Below are positions 53,057-64,000 of a DNA stretch of 64,000 nucleotides, in pieces (position 1 is the first letter of the stretch; each line of letters starts with the position of its first letter). Origin of the DNA: Fratercula arctica. Taxonomy: Eukaryota; Chordata; Aves; Charadriiformes; Alcidae. The stretch lies in the NCBI GenBank assembly GCA_947846985.1, contig CANTUZ010000003.1, forward strand, positions 54,136,096-54,200,095, in the 5' to 3' direction. The notes under the pieces were generated by a model. It saw nothing but the letters and a program-made list of their open reading frames with translations. It ran no database searches and was not told the origin of the DNA. Made by a program: the position numbers and the translations under genes.

Positions 53057-53766
53057 CTCCCTGTCCTGCTGTCCACACTTCTTTTAATGCAGCCCAGGAT
53101 GCGGTTGGCTCTCTGGGCTGCAAGCACGCATTGCTGGCTCATGGTGAGCTTCTTGCCCACCAGCACCTCCAAGTCCTTCTCCTCAGGGCTGCTCTCAAGC
53201 CATTCTCTGCCCAACCTGTATTTGTGCCTGGGATTGCCATGACGCAGTTGCAGGACCCTGCACTTGGCCTGATTGAACTTCATGAGGTTCGTACAGGCCC
53301 ACCTCTTAAGCCTGTCAAGGTCCCTCTGGATGGCATCCCTTCCCTCCAGTGTGTCGACCGTGCCACACTTGGTGTCGTCAGCAAACTTGCTGAGGGTGCA
53401 CTCGATCTCACTGTCCATGTCACCAACAAAGATGTTAAACAGCACTGGTCCCAGTGCTGACCCCTGAGGAACGCCACTCGTCACCGGTTTCCATGTGGAC
53501 ATTGAGCCATTGACTGCAACCCTTTGAGTCCAGCCGTCTAGCCAGTTCCTTACCCACCGAGTGGTCCGTCTATCAAATCCATGCTTTTCCAATTTAGAGA
53601 CCAGGATGTCGTGCAGGACAGTGTCGAACACTTTGCATAAGTCCAGGTGGATAATGTCAGTTGCTCTCCCCTTATCTACCAATGCTGTGGCAACATCATA
53701 GAAGGCCACCAAATTTGTCAGGCACAATTTGCCTTTGGTGAAGCCATGTTGGCTGTCACCAATCAC
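53053..53766 (-). pseudogene. CR1 reverse-transcriptase fragment
   Basis: A 237-codon open frame covers the central palm of the CR1 non-LTR reverse transcriptase, which copies LINE RNA into DNA at the target site. Landmarks are [11 protein letters not shown] (residues 3-13), motif [11 protein letters not shown] (41-50, first metal-binding Asp at 42), motif [15 protein letters not shown] (97-110) and the catalytic FADDTK (128-133), so the active-site aspartates are intact. Upstream parts (endonuclease, fingers) are missing through 5' truncation; the first codon is GTG inside the original frame, not a start. The frame ends early at a stop created by a one-base loss near 53056-53065, after which the C-terminal region continues in another frame. 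Confidence 0.93.
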
Positions 53767-56078
53767 CTCTAGATTTTAAAGGAAATCTAGTCAAGTAAGT
53801 TGAAAAGAAGAGAAAAACAACAAGCTTAATTAAGCAAATATTGCTTCAGTGTAGAGTATGTCGTTGTTTTCAAAACTATTTTTAATAAAGGCTGGTTTTC
53901 TCATTGTGACCTTTTCATTTCAACTTGGTGAGATTAATTTGGTTGGGGGTGTGCTTGTGTGTGCGTGTGTCAGATAGACTTTTGGTTAAGAAGAGAACAC
54001 ACTAACGTGATGCAAATCTTTTAGCTGTTTTGGAAGAACTGCGGACAGGAGAGCATGTGAGAAGTATTGCTCTTACTTAAATGGTTGGGTGTGCCCTTGA
54101 GAATAAGACTAGAAAGAATTCAAAATGCCTTCTCAGCCATTTTAGAGATGCTTTTCTTTCCTCACCTTTACTTCGTCTCCAGTAAAAACAAATTGAAACC
54201 CTTTTTACAGATTTCAAAGCTTTCAGATACAGATTTCTGTTGTTAACATGTGCAGAGAATACAAGTCAAATTTCAAACTGTCAACTATAACTATAGCTTG
54301 AGGCGAGCTTGACAACTGCTGTGATAGATTTTTTTTTTTTAATTATTTTATTTTTTCCTCTAATGAAATCATACTCCTGAGGGATTATTTATGGTGATCT
54401 GAGAAACCTCATTTTTAAGGTGCTCAGGTGTGAGGTTTGCTAACATATTGCTGAGCTATGAGAAAGTCAGCTATGCTTTTGTAGAATCCACGGAACAGCC
54501 TGCAGTAAAGGAAGGTGGCCTTGTTTTTAATTAATTCTCTAAGGGGGGAACTCCAAACCCAGTTTATGTAAAATCCATGAATATAATCCCTTAATGTGCA
54601 CGTTAGCGTGTCTGACCTAGCAAGAATAAAAATAATTCATGAGGGGGAACAACAACAACAACAATCATTACCTTATTTTATTAGCACAACGTGAAAGAAG
54701 TACAACGCCAACTAACCAATTTTCCTCGAAAAAGAAATTGTATAAGCACTCATAGTTTCTAAGGAAATACCTGTCAGATTAAACCTCTTAAAATGTTTTA
54801 TATGTGTGCGCTTTTGCTGTACGACCCATTATAGTATATTGTTATTCAGGCCAGGAGTTAGAAAGACATTATGAAACGTGTTAAATGAAAGTTTATTTCT
54901 GGAAATGAATATTGTAATGAATTTGGAGGAAGAGAAAATACCAACTCCTGCTTCAAGGTATGAATTGCTTCCAGATATGGTCACTTAAAATAGATTTTCC
55001 ATAGGAACAGATTATTTTTGAAGAGTTTACCATCTTCCTCTGATCTTACTCATCGTTAAGTATTTGATAGAAGTCTTCTGATCTGATCCAAATCAATAGT
55101 GTGTTTGGGGGAGAACTCATAGTCATACTTACTCATAACTCTGATATTTTTGTTTTGGTTTATGGTCATGTGATCAAATCAGGTTTATATCCTCTCTCAT
55201 ATTCTTGTTTGGATTTAGAATAGTGCAGAGTAGAGATCTGGCAAATAGTTAAGTACCACTGTTTAGTAGGTTGAGGATGAAACCAGAAACTAATTGATGA
55301 TCTGAATTTTATTTTTCTATTTAGGAGATGGATGGTAGTGAGTGGAGGATGACTTGTCATTTTGATAAGATGATTATTCTATTTTAAGTGGAGGTACTGT
55401 TGAAGGACTGTTGAAATGTTTTAAAATACCTGTGGAAAAGCTGTGTAATGTATTAGAGAAATTAAATTCTGCTAGGAATATTTAACAACCGTGTTTCCAT
55501 TATGTAGTTCTCACACACTCTTTCTTTAAAAAAATATGCATTTAAAGCATTAGTGGTGTTAGCGTAAGCTTTTATATTCTATTATTTCACTTTTGGATCT
55601 CTTTTGCAGAGAGGATATCAGACTCTGTGGTAGAATGTTCTTATTTCTATATTTTCTCCCTTACAAAATTAGTCTAAATTTCAAGACAAAAGTGTGTGTT
55701 CAGACCACCTGATATTTGACTCCATGTAAGCATTCAGAAAAAGTTTATTACGGTTAGGTGGAGGGAAGACTTTCATTATTTCTTGCTGCTTAATTTCTAA
55801 ACGTATTTTGTATTGTAGCTTCTCAGAGAATCATACAATTTTGGGTTTATTTTTATTGGGTTTTTCTTTTTTCCTGCCTGCAAGTTGTAAGTTTTATAGT
55901 TAAAACTGTGCAGTCCTGCCTGGAGCTAGGAACCTATTTCTTTAAGGAAAGTTGGCCTTACATGCAGTGGTATCTCTTGATTTTTTTTTTTCTCTCTTTT
56001 TCTTTTTTTCTTTCCTCCACTTGCTAGGCAGTTTCTAGTAGTAGGAGTAGTGGGAGTTTCTAGTCTCACATTCAGCTT

Positions 56079-56595
56079 GTGAGACCCCACCTGGAGTACT
56101 GTGTCCAGCTCTGGGGCCCCCAACATGAGAAGGACATGGACCTGTTGGAGCAAGTCTAGAGGAGGGCCACAAAGATGATCAGAGGGCTGGAGCACCTCTG
56201 CTATGACGACAGGCTGAGAGAGTTGGGGTGTTTAGCCTGGAGAAGAGAAGGCTTATGGTGGCCTACCAGTACCTGAAGAGGGCCTAAAGGAAAGATGGGG
56301 AGGTACTCTATATCATGGAATGTAATGATAGGATGAGAGCTAATGGTTTTAAACTGAAAGAAGGTAGATTTAGATTAAGTATTAGAAGAAATTCTTTACT
56401 GTGAGGGTGGTGAGGCACTGGAACAGGTTGCCCAGGGAAGTGGTCAATGCCCCATCCTTGGAGGTGTTTGAGACCAGGTTGGATGAGGCTTTGAGCAGCC
56501 TGGTCTAGTGGGAGGTGTCCCTGCCCATGGCAGAGGGCTTGGAACTAGATGGTCTTTAAGGTCCCTTCCAACTCTAACCATTCTGTGATTCTATG
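56079..56595 (+). mobile_element. CR1 LINE 3' end, 5'-truncated (0.5 kb)
   Basis: The element starts at GTGAGACCCCACCTGGAGTA and proceeds through AAGGACATGGACCTGTTGGA, GGGCTGGAGCACCTCTGCTA, GAGAGTTGGGGTGTTTAGCC, TGAGGCACTGGAACAGGTTG and GGTCCCTTCCAACTCTAACC. It ends in two octamers, ATTCTGTG and ATTCTATG (56580-56595). It carries stops and small deletions, so it is older than the 52.5-kb copy, but the two share the same blocks along about 500 bases in opposite orientation, only 2.3 kb apart. It has the same orientation as TAB2. GTTTCTAGT occurs twice just before the start (about 56032-56065), unrelated to CR1. Confidence 0.94.
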
Positions 56596-59500
56596 ACTTG
56601 CAGATATAGGTGAGGAAGGAAAGGAAGGACTATTAGGTGTGGAAATCAGTATGTAAGAGGTTGGTGAAACAGGTTGCAGGAGGAGGATATGGCACTTACA
56701 GTCTTAATTTTAATTTTTTTTTTTCTCCAAGCAATAAAGATACAAAAATATGCCCCTGACCTAATTCTAAGGGAGAGTGTTGACACATAACAAGTAAGTA
56801 TAAACTGGCAACAAACTTATAATGCTTGTTGCTGCCAAAGGAATGAGATCCTGCTTAGGAGGGGTGTTTTCTGGATAGAGATTCATAAGCTAATAATGTG
56901 ATTACCAGTCTTAAGTATAGACCAGAGACATTGTTATATTCTTGAAAGAAAGCTGAAAGAAATGCTACCAATATCTATCAGCCATATTTTATAATTCAAG
57001 TTACAGTGTAAGGAAATCCTTGATGGAAAGTGACCTAAGGCTGGCCTGCAGTTGAATAGCAACTTGGAGTGATACATCAGAACTGAGATCTGACTGAAAA
57101 GCAGGGTCCATAGAAGTTTCTTAATATTTGTTGATCTGGTGCTTGGATAAATGTTTAGATAAGATAACAGGAAAAAAGTAGCTAAATATATAGGGGAAGG
57201 TACTGCTCAAGAAAGCATGGAGCAGGGAGAGGTGAAGACAGGGTTTTTTTCAGCTATCTAGCGGATAGGTGAATAGTTTCGTAGAACTGGGGAACTACTT
57301 AGTCCTGCTGAAGGAACCTGAGATAAGTGTAGAGCGGGTTGGGTTTTTTTTTTTTGTTTTGGGGTGGTTTGGGGTTTTTTTTCAGTCATCTTTATAATTA
57401 CTTACCTGTTTCTGCTGTCTTTCTGCACCTCTTTGATCCATCAAAAGAAATGCCATGAATTCTTTGGCTGCTATCTCAACAGGCACTTTAGCAACCTCTA
57501 CTGGTCTTGCATTGCAATTTGGTACATCTAATTTGCTGTCATTACAGCAGTCTTTTTATGCACAACATCTATAATCTGCACCATTAATGCTGCAAGGAAG
57601 CGTCCTCTTGTTTCTGCATTCACAGCACCCTTTTAATAAATATTTACAGCCAGGTTTCTAAAATAAGCTTTTAGATGGATTACTTTTACAGTGTTTTTAG
57701 CCATGTGAGTAAAACACAGATGAAATGTGATCAGATTAAAACTCCAGAAAAGCATGAGCAATTGACTTATTAGATGTAGCTGAAGTATAAAGGCCGATAT
57801 AAAGGTTTCATTCATTTGATTTTGGGGAAGGTGAAGGGCATGGGCATGTTATTTACTGTTGCAGTGTTCTGCGTATTTCCAAAAGCTGTTCTCTTGAATT
57901 CATGAAGGCTGTTGCCAGAGTAGTAGCTGACCATAAGTGTGACATCAGTCAGTGCATTGTTAAGTTCAACTGAAATTGTTCAATATAGCAGTTATGCTAA
58001 TATTTTCACAATTACCTTTGATAATTCTTGTGGCATGGACTGTATGTGAAGTTGTGGTAAGAAAGTGAACAAGAAGTGCAGATAACATTTTAGACTGTCA
58101 GCTTCTTTGTTTAGATTTTGTTAGGTATAATTATTTCATAAAATCAGTTTTAGCAGAATTTACTCTGAAGAAGGCTTGCATTGGAAATGTTTTGTGAAAA
58201 GTCAATGTGATATTAAGCTTATGGTTTGTATTGAAGAATTGTCTCTGATCTGTTGAATGTGTGCTGTGTCAGAAGAAAGATTTTAAAAATTATTTATTTC
58301 TTAACTAGCTATTGGTCCAGCATTATAACAGCCTAGTATTTGGCATCTGTATCATATTTCACATTGAGTCTTCTTTGAGTTTTCTAATAAACAAGATAAG
58401 CAGTTTGTTTTGTGTCTCATACTCATGGTTCTGAGTAGCCTTTGAGAAATAACGCATTGTTTACTTTTGTATCAATAGTTTTCACAGAATAAAGGTTCAA
58501 CAGGAGCTCCATCATGTTACAGTTGCCACGCCTTTTAAGTTATCTGGGGATCTTGCCAGCAGTCTTTCAAAGAACACAGCTAATTAATTCTTCCAGTTAC
58601 TTAGTATTTCTGGCATAAGTGACTACTAGGGTCTTTGTTGTGAAGTCTCTCTTGAACAGTATAAAGTCCCACTGAAGGGCTTTTTGAAATAGCTAAAAGC
58701 AGTATGCAAAAGGGTTAGTACATGGACATTACTACAAAAATAACTTTATATTGTACTGCACTCTAGTATTTAAAAGTTTTCCTTTGTAAGAAAACTGGTT
58801 TTAATGATTTGAGGAAGAGTTCTTCCTCTGAGTCACCACTGCTGGATTTTGTTTCTGCTGATAATTAATTTCTTGAATAGATTTTTCAGTTTACTTCTGT
58901 AATGTTATATTGCCCTTATTTTATGTCAGAATCTCTGAATGAAGCCAAAATGTTGCTGTCCGCAGTTTCCCTTACCTCCTGTTGGTACCCTTTTCTTCTT
59001 CAGTCTATTCACTGGCAGTCTTGGCTGTTCACTCTTGAATTTGTTCCTCTTATTTTCCACTGGTATATATAACGTTCTAACAATATTCTGGATGTCCTTC
59101 TACCAGATTCTGAGTTCCTTGGCTGACAGCAACGCTATGTTTCTGTTCCTTAGGCATGCATCTGTCAAAATAACTCTCAGTTCCTTTAAGCTTTCCTCTG
59201 GCAAGATAGATGCTGAGTCCTTTTTATAGTTCCTTTGCAACATCAAGAATTGGAAAAAAACCTTTTTAATCTGCCTGTACTAGATGGACCTCCTGAGGCC
59301 TCCTGGCCTGCCACTTCAGACTTCCTGAAGTGTTAATTTGAGTTTATTCACATGTATAGCTTGAGTTGTTCAAAACAAAATATTTTGATCCTTTGTCCAA
59401 TGTTGCAGTTTCTGAGGCCTCTTAGGTATGTCTAAACTTCAGTCTAAAGTATGACCACGGCTTGTTTAGGCGTATTCGTGCTACTTTTAAATTAGTATTC

Positions 59501-61909
59501 TTGGGTACTGGTAGCAGTTGCCACAGAGCACCTTATGTAGCAGTTGTATTCAATATTTCTCTGCCCCTTTGAGATAGCACTCTTGGTATATGCAGAGTAA
59601 ATTTGTGCAGGATTAGTGCAGGTGTGTATCTAATTAAACTGTATTCATATTGTAACTGTTAGTGTTAAATGTATGCTCACTACTTTTAATTTACTTGTGT
59701 AGGACTCACAAAATCCTGTCTTGCCTGCTGTTTTCACAGATCTTCCTACTGGTTACCTATTTGCAGATAGTTTTGGGGTTTTTTTTGGTTGTTTGTTTCA
59801 ATCGTACAGGTCTGAAGGGAGCCAGGCTTTCTGGCTCCTGAAGAGTTGTGTTGCTCTGGCTCCATTAATAAAGTGCAAAGCGATAAGGGAAGCTGAGTTT
59901 GCGTAGTCACATAAACAGAATGTGCATTCTGGGAAGGAATACCATAACTAGCTGGCTGGTGCTTGTCATACATTAAGGTTTTTTGAAGTTGTGGTACTAT
60001 TTTCAATACTGGAATATTGTGGTGTTATCTACACTAAAAACTGTGGGTAGGATTGTGATCTATGTTTTATCAAAACATCTATGAATATTCTAACAAATTT
60101 CTGTTCTTGCTTGTATGTTTAATTAAGAAAGTATTGTGATTATATCAGAGAAGATGGGATTCATGGGACTAAAATAATGAGCAGATGTTTACTGGAATAT
60201 TCTTAGGACTTTCAGTCCTCACTATTTTATTAGCTAATAACTTGTTTTTTCCCATGTGTAGTGCATATAGATGGAATCTCCAGAGTAACACATGTTTTGG
60301 GTTGTTTTGGATTTTTTTTCTTTCTTCAGAGCTATTCTTAAATTGTTGGCAGAAAGTTTGAACTGGTTAACGTGTTGCCTTTCAGATCATGTTCTGCTAT
60401 TACTGGAGGTGTTCTGGTTCAGTCCAATTACTAGCTGACTGGTAATTGTATCGGTTCAGACCAGAGAAGACACAGGAGTTGAAAAAAATCTTACAATAGA
60501 GTGGTTCAGGACTGGTATACAATACAGTGGTTCAGTGGTCCTGGAACAGTATTACGCCTGTTTTGTCACCCCTGCTGAAAATGATGTTCTTTGTGCTTTC
60601 CCATCAGTTCTTTGCAGGTTTCTTCCATCTTTTCATCCCAAGAGAAGTTGTAGCGTTGCACTGCATTACATCTGAATCACAAATGGTGTTAATGCAGTAG
60701 AAATTTGTGATTAATGCTCCCTAATTAACTGACTACTAGTCCCCTTTTAATGCATAGAAGTACAGAGCATGTAGGCTCACTTACAAAGTGAGTGTGCCAG
60801 TGGGATTGTTGGGAAAGAGCTTGGGCTGACAGGATCCAGGGAGCAGCATGTGCAGGTGCCTGGTGGTACCGGAGGCAGTTCTCTGCTGCAGGTTTTCATG
60901 AGTCAGCACATGGGGCAGTAATGCGTGTTGAGTATGAGGAAAGAAGAAAAGAAAAGCAGGTAAAGAAGTGGAGGAGAAAGTGTGTAAATTGATAAAGATG
61001 TTCGAGTAAGATCTGCTGACTTAAGAGGTAAATGAATGTTGTAGTTGACTAGTTTGGGTTTTTTTTATAAACCATATGGTCACACTTATTTGTAATATTA
61101 GTTTATATGAAGAAGATACCATTTCATTGCATAACACATAGGTGCATTTTCTAAACTTAATTAGTAGACATTTTTTGGTAAAAGGCTATGGATATCATAG
61201 GGCCAGGGCAGATAATTTGTATAAATGTGTTGATTGGGTGATTGTGATATAATCTTATTCATAACTCCTCATAACTTCCTTCAAAGGAGAAACAGAATTA
61301 GTTGAAGGAGCCTGAGTTATTATAGGGTTATTTCTTTCTAGTCATAGTATCAGATTATTTCTTAAGTTATGTTGAGTAAAAAACAAGTATGGAATTGCTA
61401 ATAAATCCTGAAACTTAGAAACACTGAATTTCTAGCCATGATATCCTCATGGTAAACGGTAACAGTGATGATAAACATAACAGTGTAGGTACACTCCAAA
61501 GCTGAACGAACATGATCTTCCTATTTTTGGTGTAGACTTCGTGTTTACTTGTGTTGTAAATAAGTAAAATTGCTGTTCTTAAAATCATGAACTTTAATAC
61601 TTTGATAAATCAAACATTTTTTATTCTTAATATATTTTATAATGTCAATATAAAAACTAAGGAGGAAACTGATCAGGAGATGTGTCTAGAAGTGGGCAAC
61701 TCTCAAGGTTATGAGTGTGTGAAAGACAATTAGTTAGCCAGAGATGTCACATGGGAAAACATTGACATAAAGTACAGACTTATATTTCATAAATGGAAAG
61801 GGGGTTTGTGTTGTGTGTGTTCTGGTTTTGGGGTTGGTTTTCGTTGTTTTTTGTTACATCGAAAGTTCTTGCTTTCAGTGTCTCAAGGCTTTCCTTCCTC
61901 TTCCAGAAA

Positions 61910-61930
61910 ATGCTGGGACAGAAGAGATGA
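61910..61930 (+). CDS. uORF 1 in TAB2 leader (6 codons)
   Basis: An ATG three bases after the exon 2 acceptor opens a six-codon frame (MLGQKR) ending in TGA. Because exon 1 as defined has no ATG, this would be the first ATG of the spliced mRNA. Its exact upstream context depends on the exon 1 end (AGG joined to AAA). Translation is not proven. Short uORFs generally lower initiation at the main ORF. Confidence 0.4.
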   Translation: MLGQKR

Positions 61931-61953
61931 GTACTCCCTTTACTAAGGCCTAA
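61927..61953 (+). CDS. uORF 2 in TAB2 leader (8 codons)
   Basis: This frame (MSTPFTKA) begins in the ATGA that also contains the stop of uORF 1, so the two frames overlap by four bases. It has G at -3 and A at +4 (GAGATGA), a usable initiation context, and ends with TAA 41 bases before the TAB2 ATG. That arrangement permits re-initiation at the main start. Translation is not proven. Confidence 0.4.
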   Translation: MSTPFTKA

Positions 61954-61979
61954 AACTGCCTGTTGAAAAACAATCCTGA

Positions 61980-64000
<2,021 letters not shown>

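Larger units (their letters stand above)
52499..53770 (-). mobile_element. Well-preserved CR1 LINE, 5'-truncated (1.27 kb)
   Basis: The element reads on the - strand. Its 3' end is the left edge, where two CACAGAAT octamers (52499-52506 and 52507-52514) are the reverse complement of the CR1 tail ATTCTGTG. Next comes the 3' UTR with GGTTTGGGTTGGAAGGGACC on the + strand, then two stretches of pol coding sequence covering the reverse-transcriptase core and the C-terminal region. The 5' end is cut within the reverse transcriptase at about 53770, beside unrelated AT-rich DNA, and no target-site duplication is evident, as is usual for CR1. The long open frames suggest a comparatively recent insertion. 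The element lies antisense to TAB2 in intron 1. Confidence 0.95.
18168..61906 (+). other. TAB2: TAB2 intron 1 (about 43.7 kb)
   Basis: The intron is bounded by GTAAGG at 18168 and by the pyrimidine-rich acceptor CCTTCCTCTTCCAG ending at 61906. Apart from the repeats listed separately, I see no coding exon. The long AT-rich stretches 18.8-25.3, 25.5-43.6, 44.0-48.8, 49.2-52.0, 53.8-56.0 and 56.6-61.9 kb contain only scattered short frames, poly-T runs and unique sequence. The + strand appears T- and G-biased, as expected for the coding strand of a transcribed region. Large first introns often hold enhancers, but none can be identified from sequence alone. Alternative first exons or a second leader exon within the intron are possible and not visible to me. 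Confidence 0.65.

Noticed and set aside
52913..53477. Several + strand frames inside the CR1 (about 64-109 codons)
   Set aside because: They are antisense shadows of the CR1 reverse-transcriptase coding sequence.
55926..56195. 89-codon - strand frame at the start of the 56-kb CR1
   Set aside because: Its first part is the reverse complement of CR1 and the rest is poly-Lys coded by a T-rich tract; not a gene.
58939..59229. 96-codon + strand frame with hydrophobic stretches
   Set aside because: Hydrophobic residues follow from T-rich intron sequence; no family resemblance and no exon signals.

Overview
This window looks like nuclear DNA from a bird. It is AT-rich and gene-poor. The only abundant mobile elements are CR1 LINEs, including copies that end in the avian-type ATTCTRTG octamer tail. 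It contains one recognisable gene, on the + strand: the 5' part of TAB2 (TAK1/MAP3K7-binding protein 2). I found no prokaryotic, viral, CRISPR, rRNA or tRNA content.

Layout. Positions 1 to about 17,300 are upstream intergenic sequence with no supportable gene. They hold an ancient CR1 relic (5438-5905), a palindromic MITE-like relic (about 12055-12183) and a few short local duplications. A strong CpG island at about 17,300-18,720 carries the TAB2 promoter: no TATA box, with an inverted CCAAT box, a GC box, a TCTCGCGA element and a YY1-like GCCGCCAT. It also carries a GC-rich, ATG-free non-coding first exon that ends at a good splice donor (18167/18168). A first intron of about 43.7 kb follows (18168-61906). 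It holds most of the repeats: ancient CR1 fragments at about 43664-43905 and 52031-52341, an older CR1 at 48890-49130, a well preserved 1.27-kb CR1 at 52499-53770 on the - strand with reverse-transcriptase coding sequence, and an opposite-strand CR1 3' end at 56079-56595. Exon 2 (61907-62096) contains two tiny upstream ORFs, an in-frame stop and the TAB2 start codon. It encodes the first 34 residues, the beginning of the CUE domain, and ends at a phase-0 donor. The rest of the window (62097-64000) is the start of intron 2; the following exons lie beyond it.

How the parts work together. The CpG island drives transcription. Exon 1 is spliced over the long intron to exon 2, where two short uORFs precede the main start. 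TAB2 protein is the adaptor that couples K63-linked ubiquitin chains and TRAF6 to the TAK1 kinase in NF-kB/MAPK signalling. The oppositely oriented CR1 pair in intron 1 could fold into double-stranded RNA in the pre-mRNA. I did not find a new biological system. The observations most worth checking are the uORF pair, the inverted CR1 pair, the palindromic relics and the change in strand composition at the promoter.
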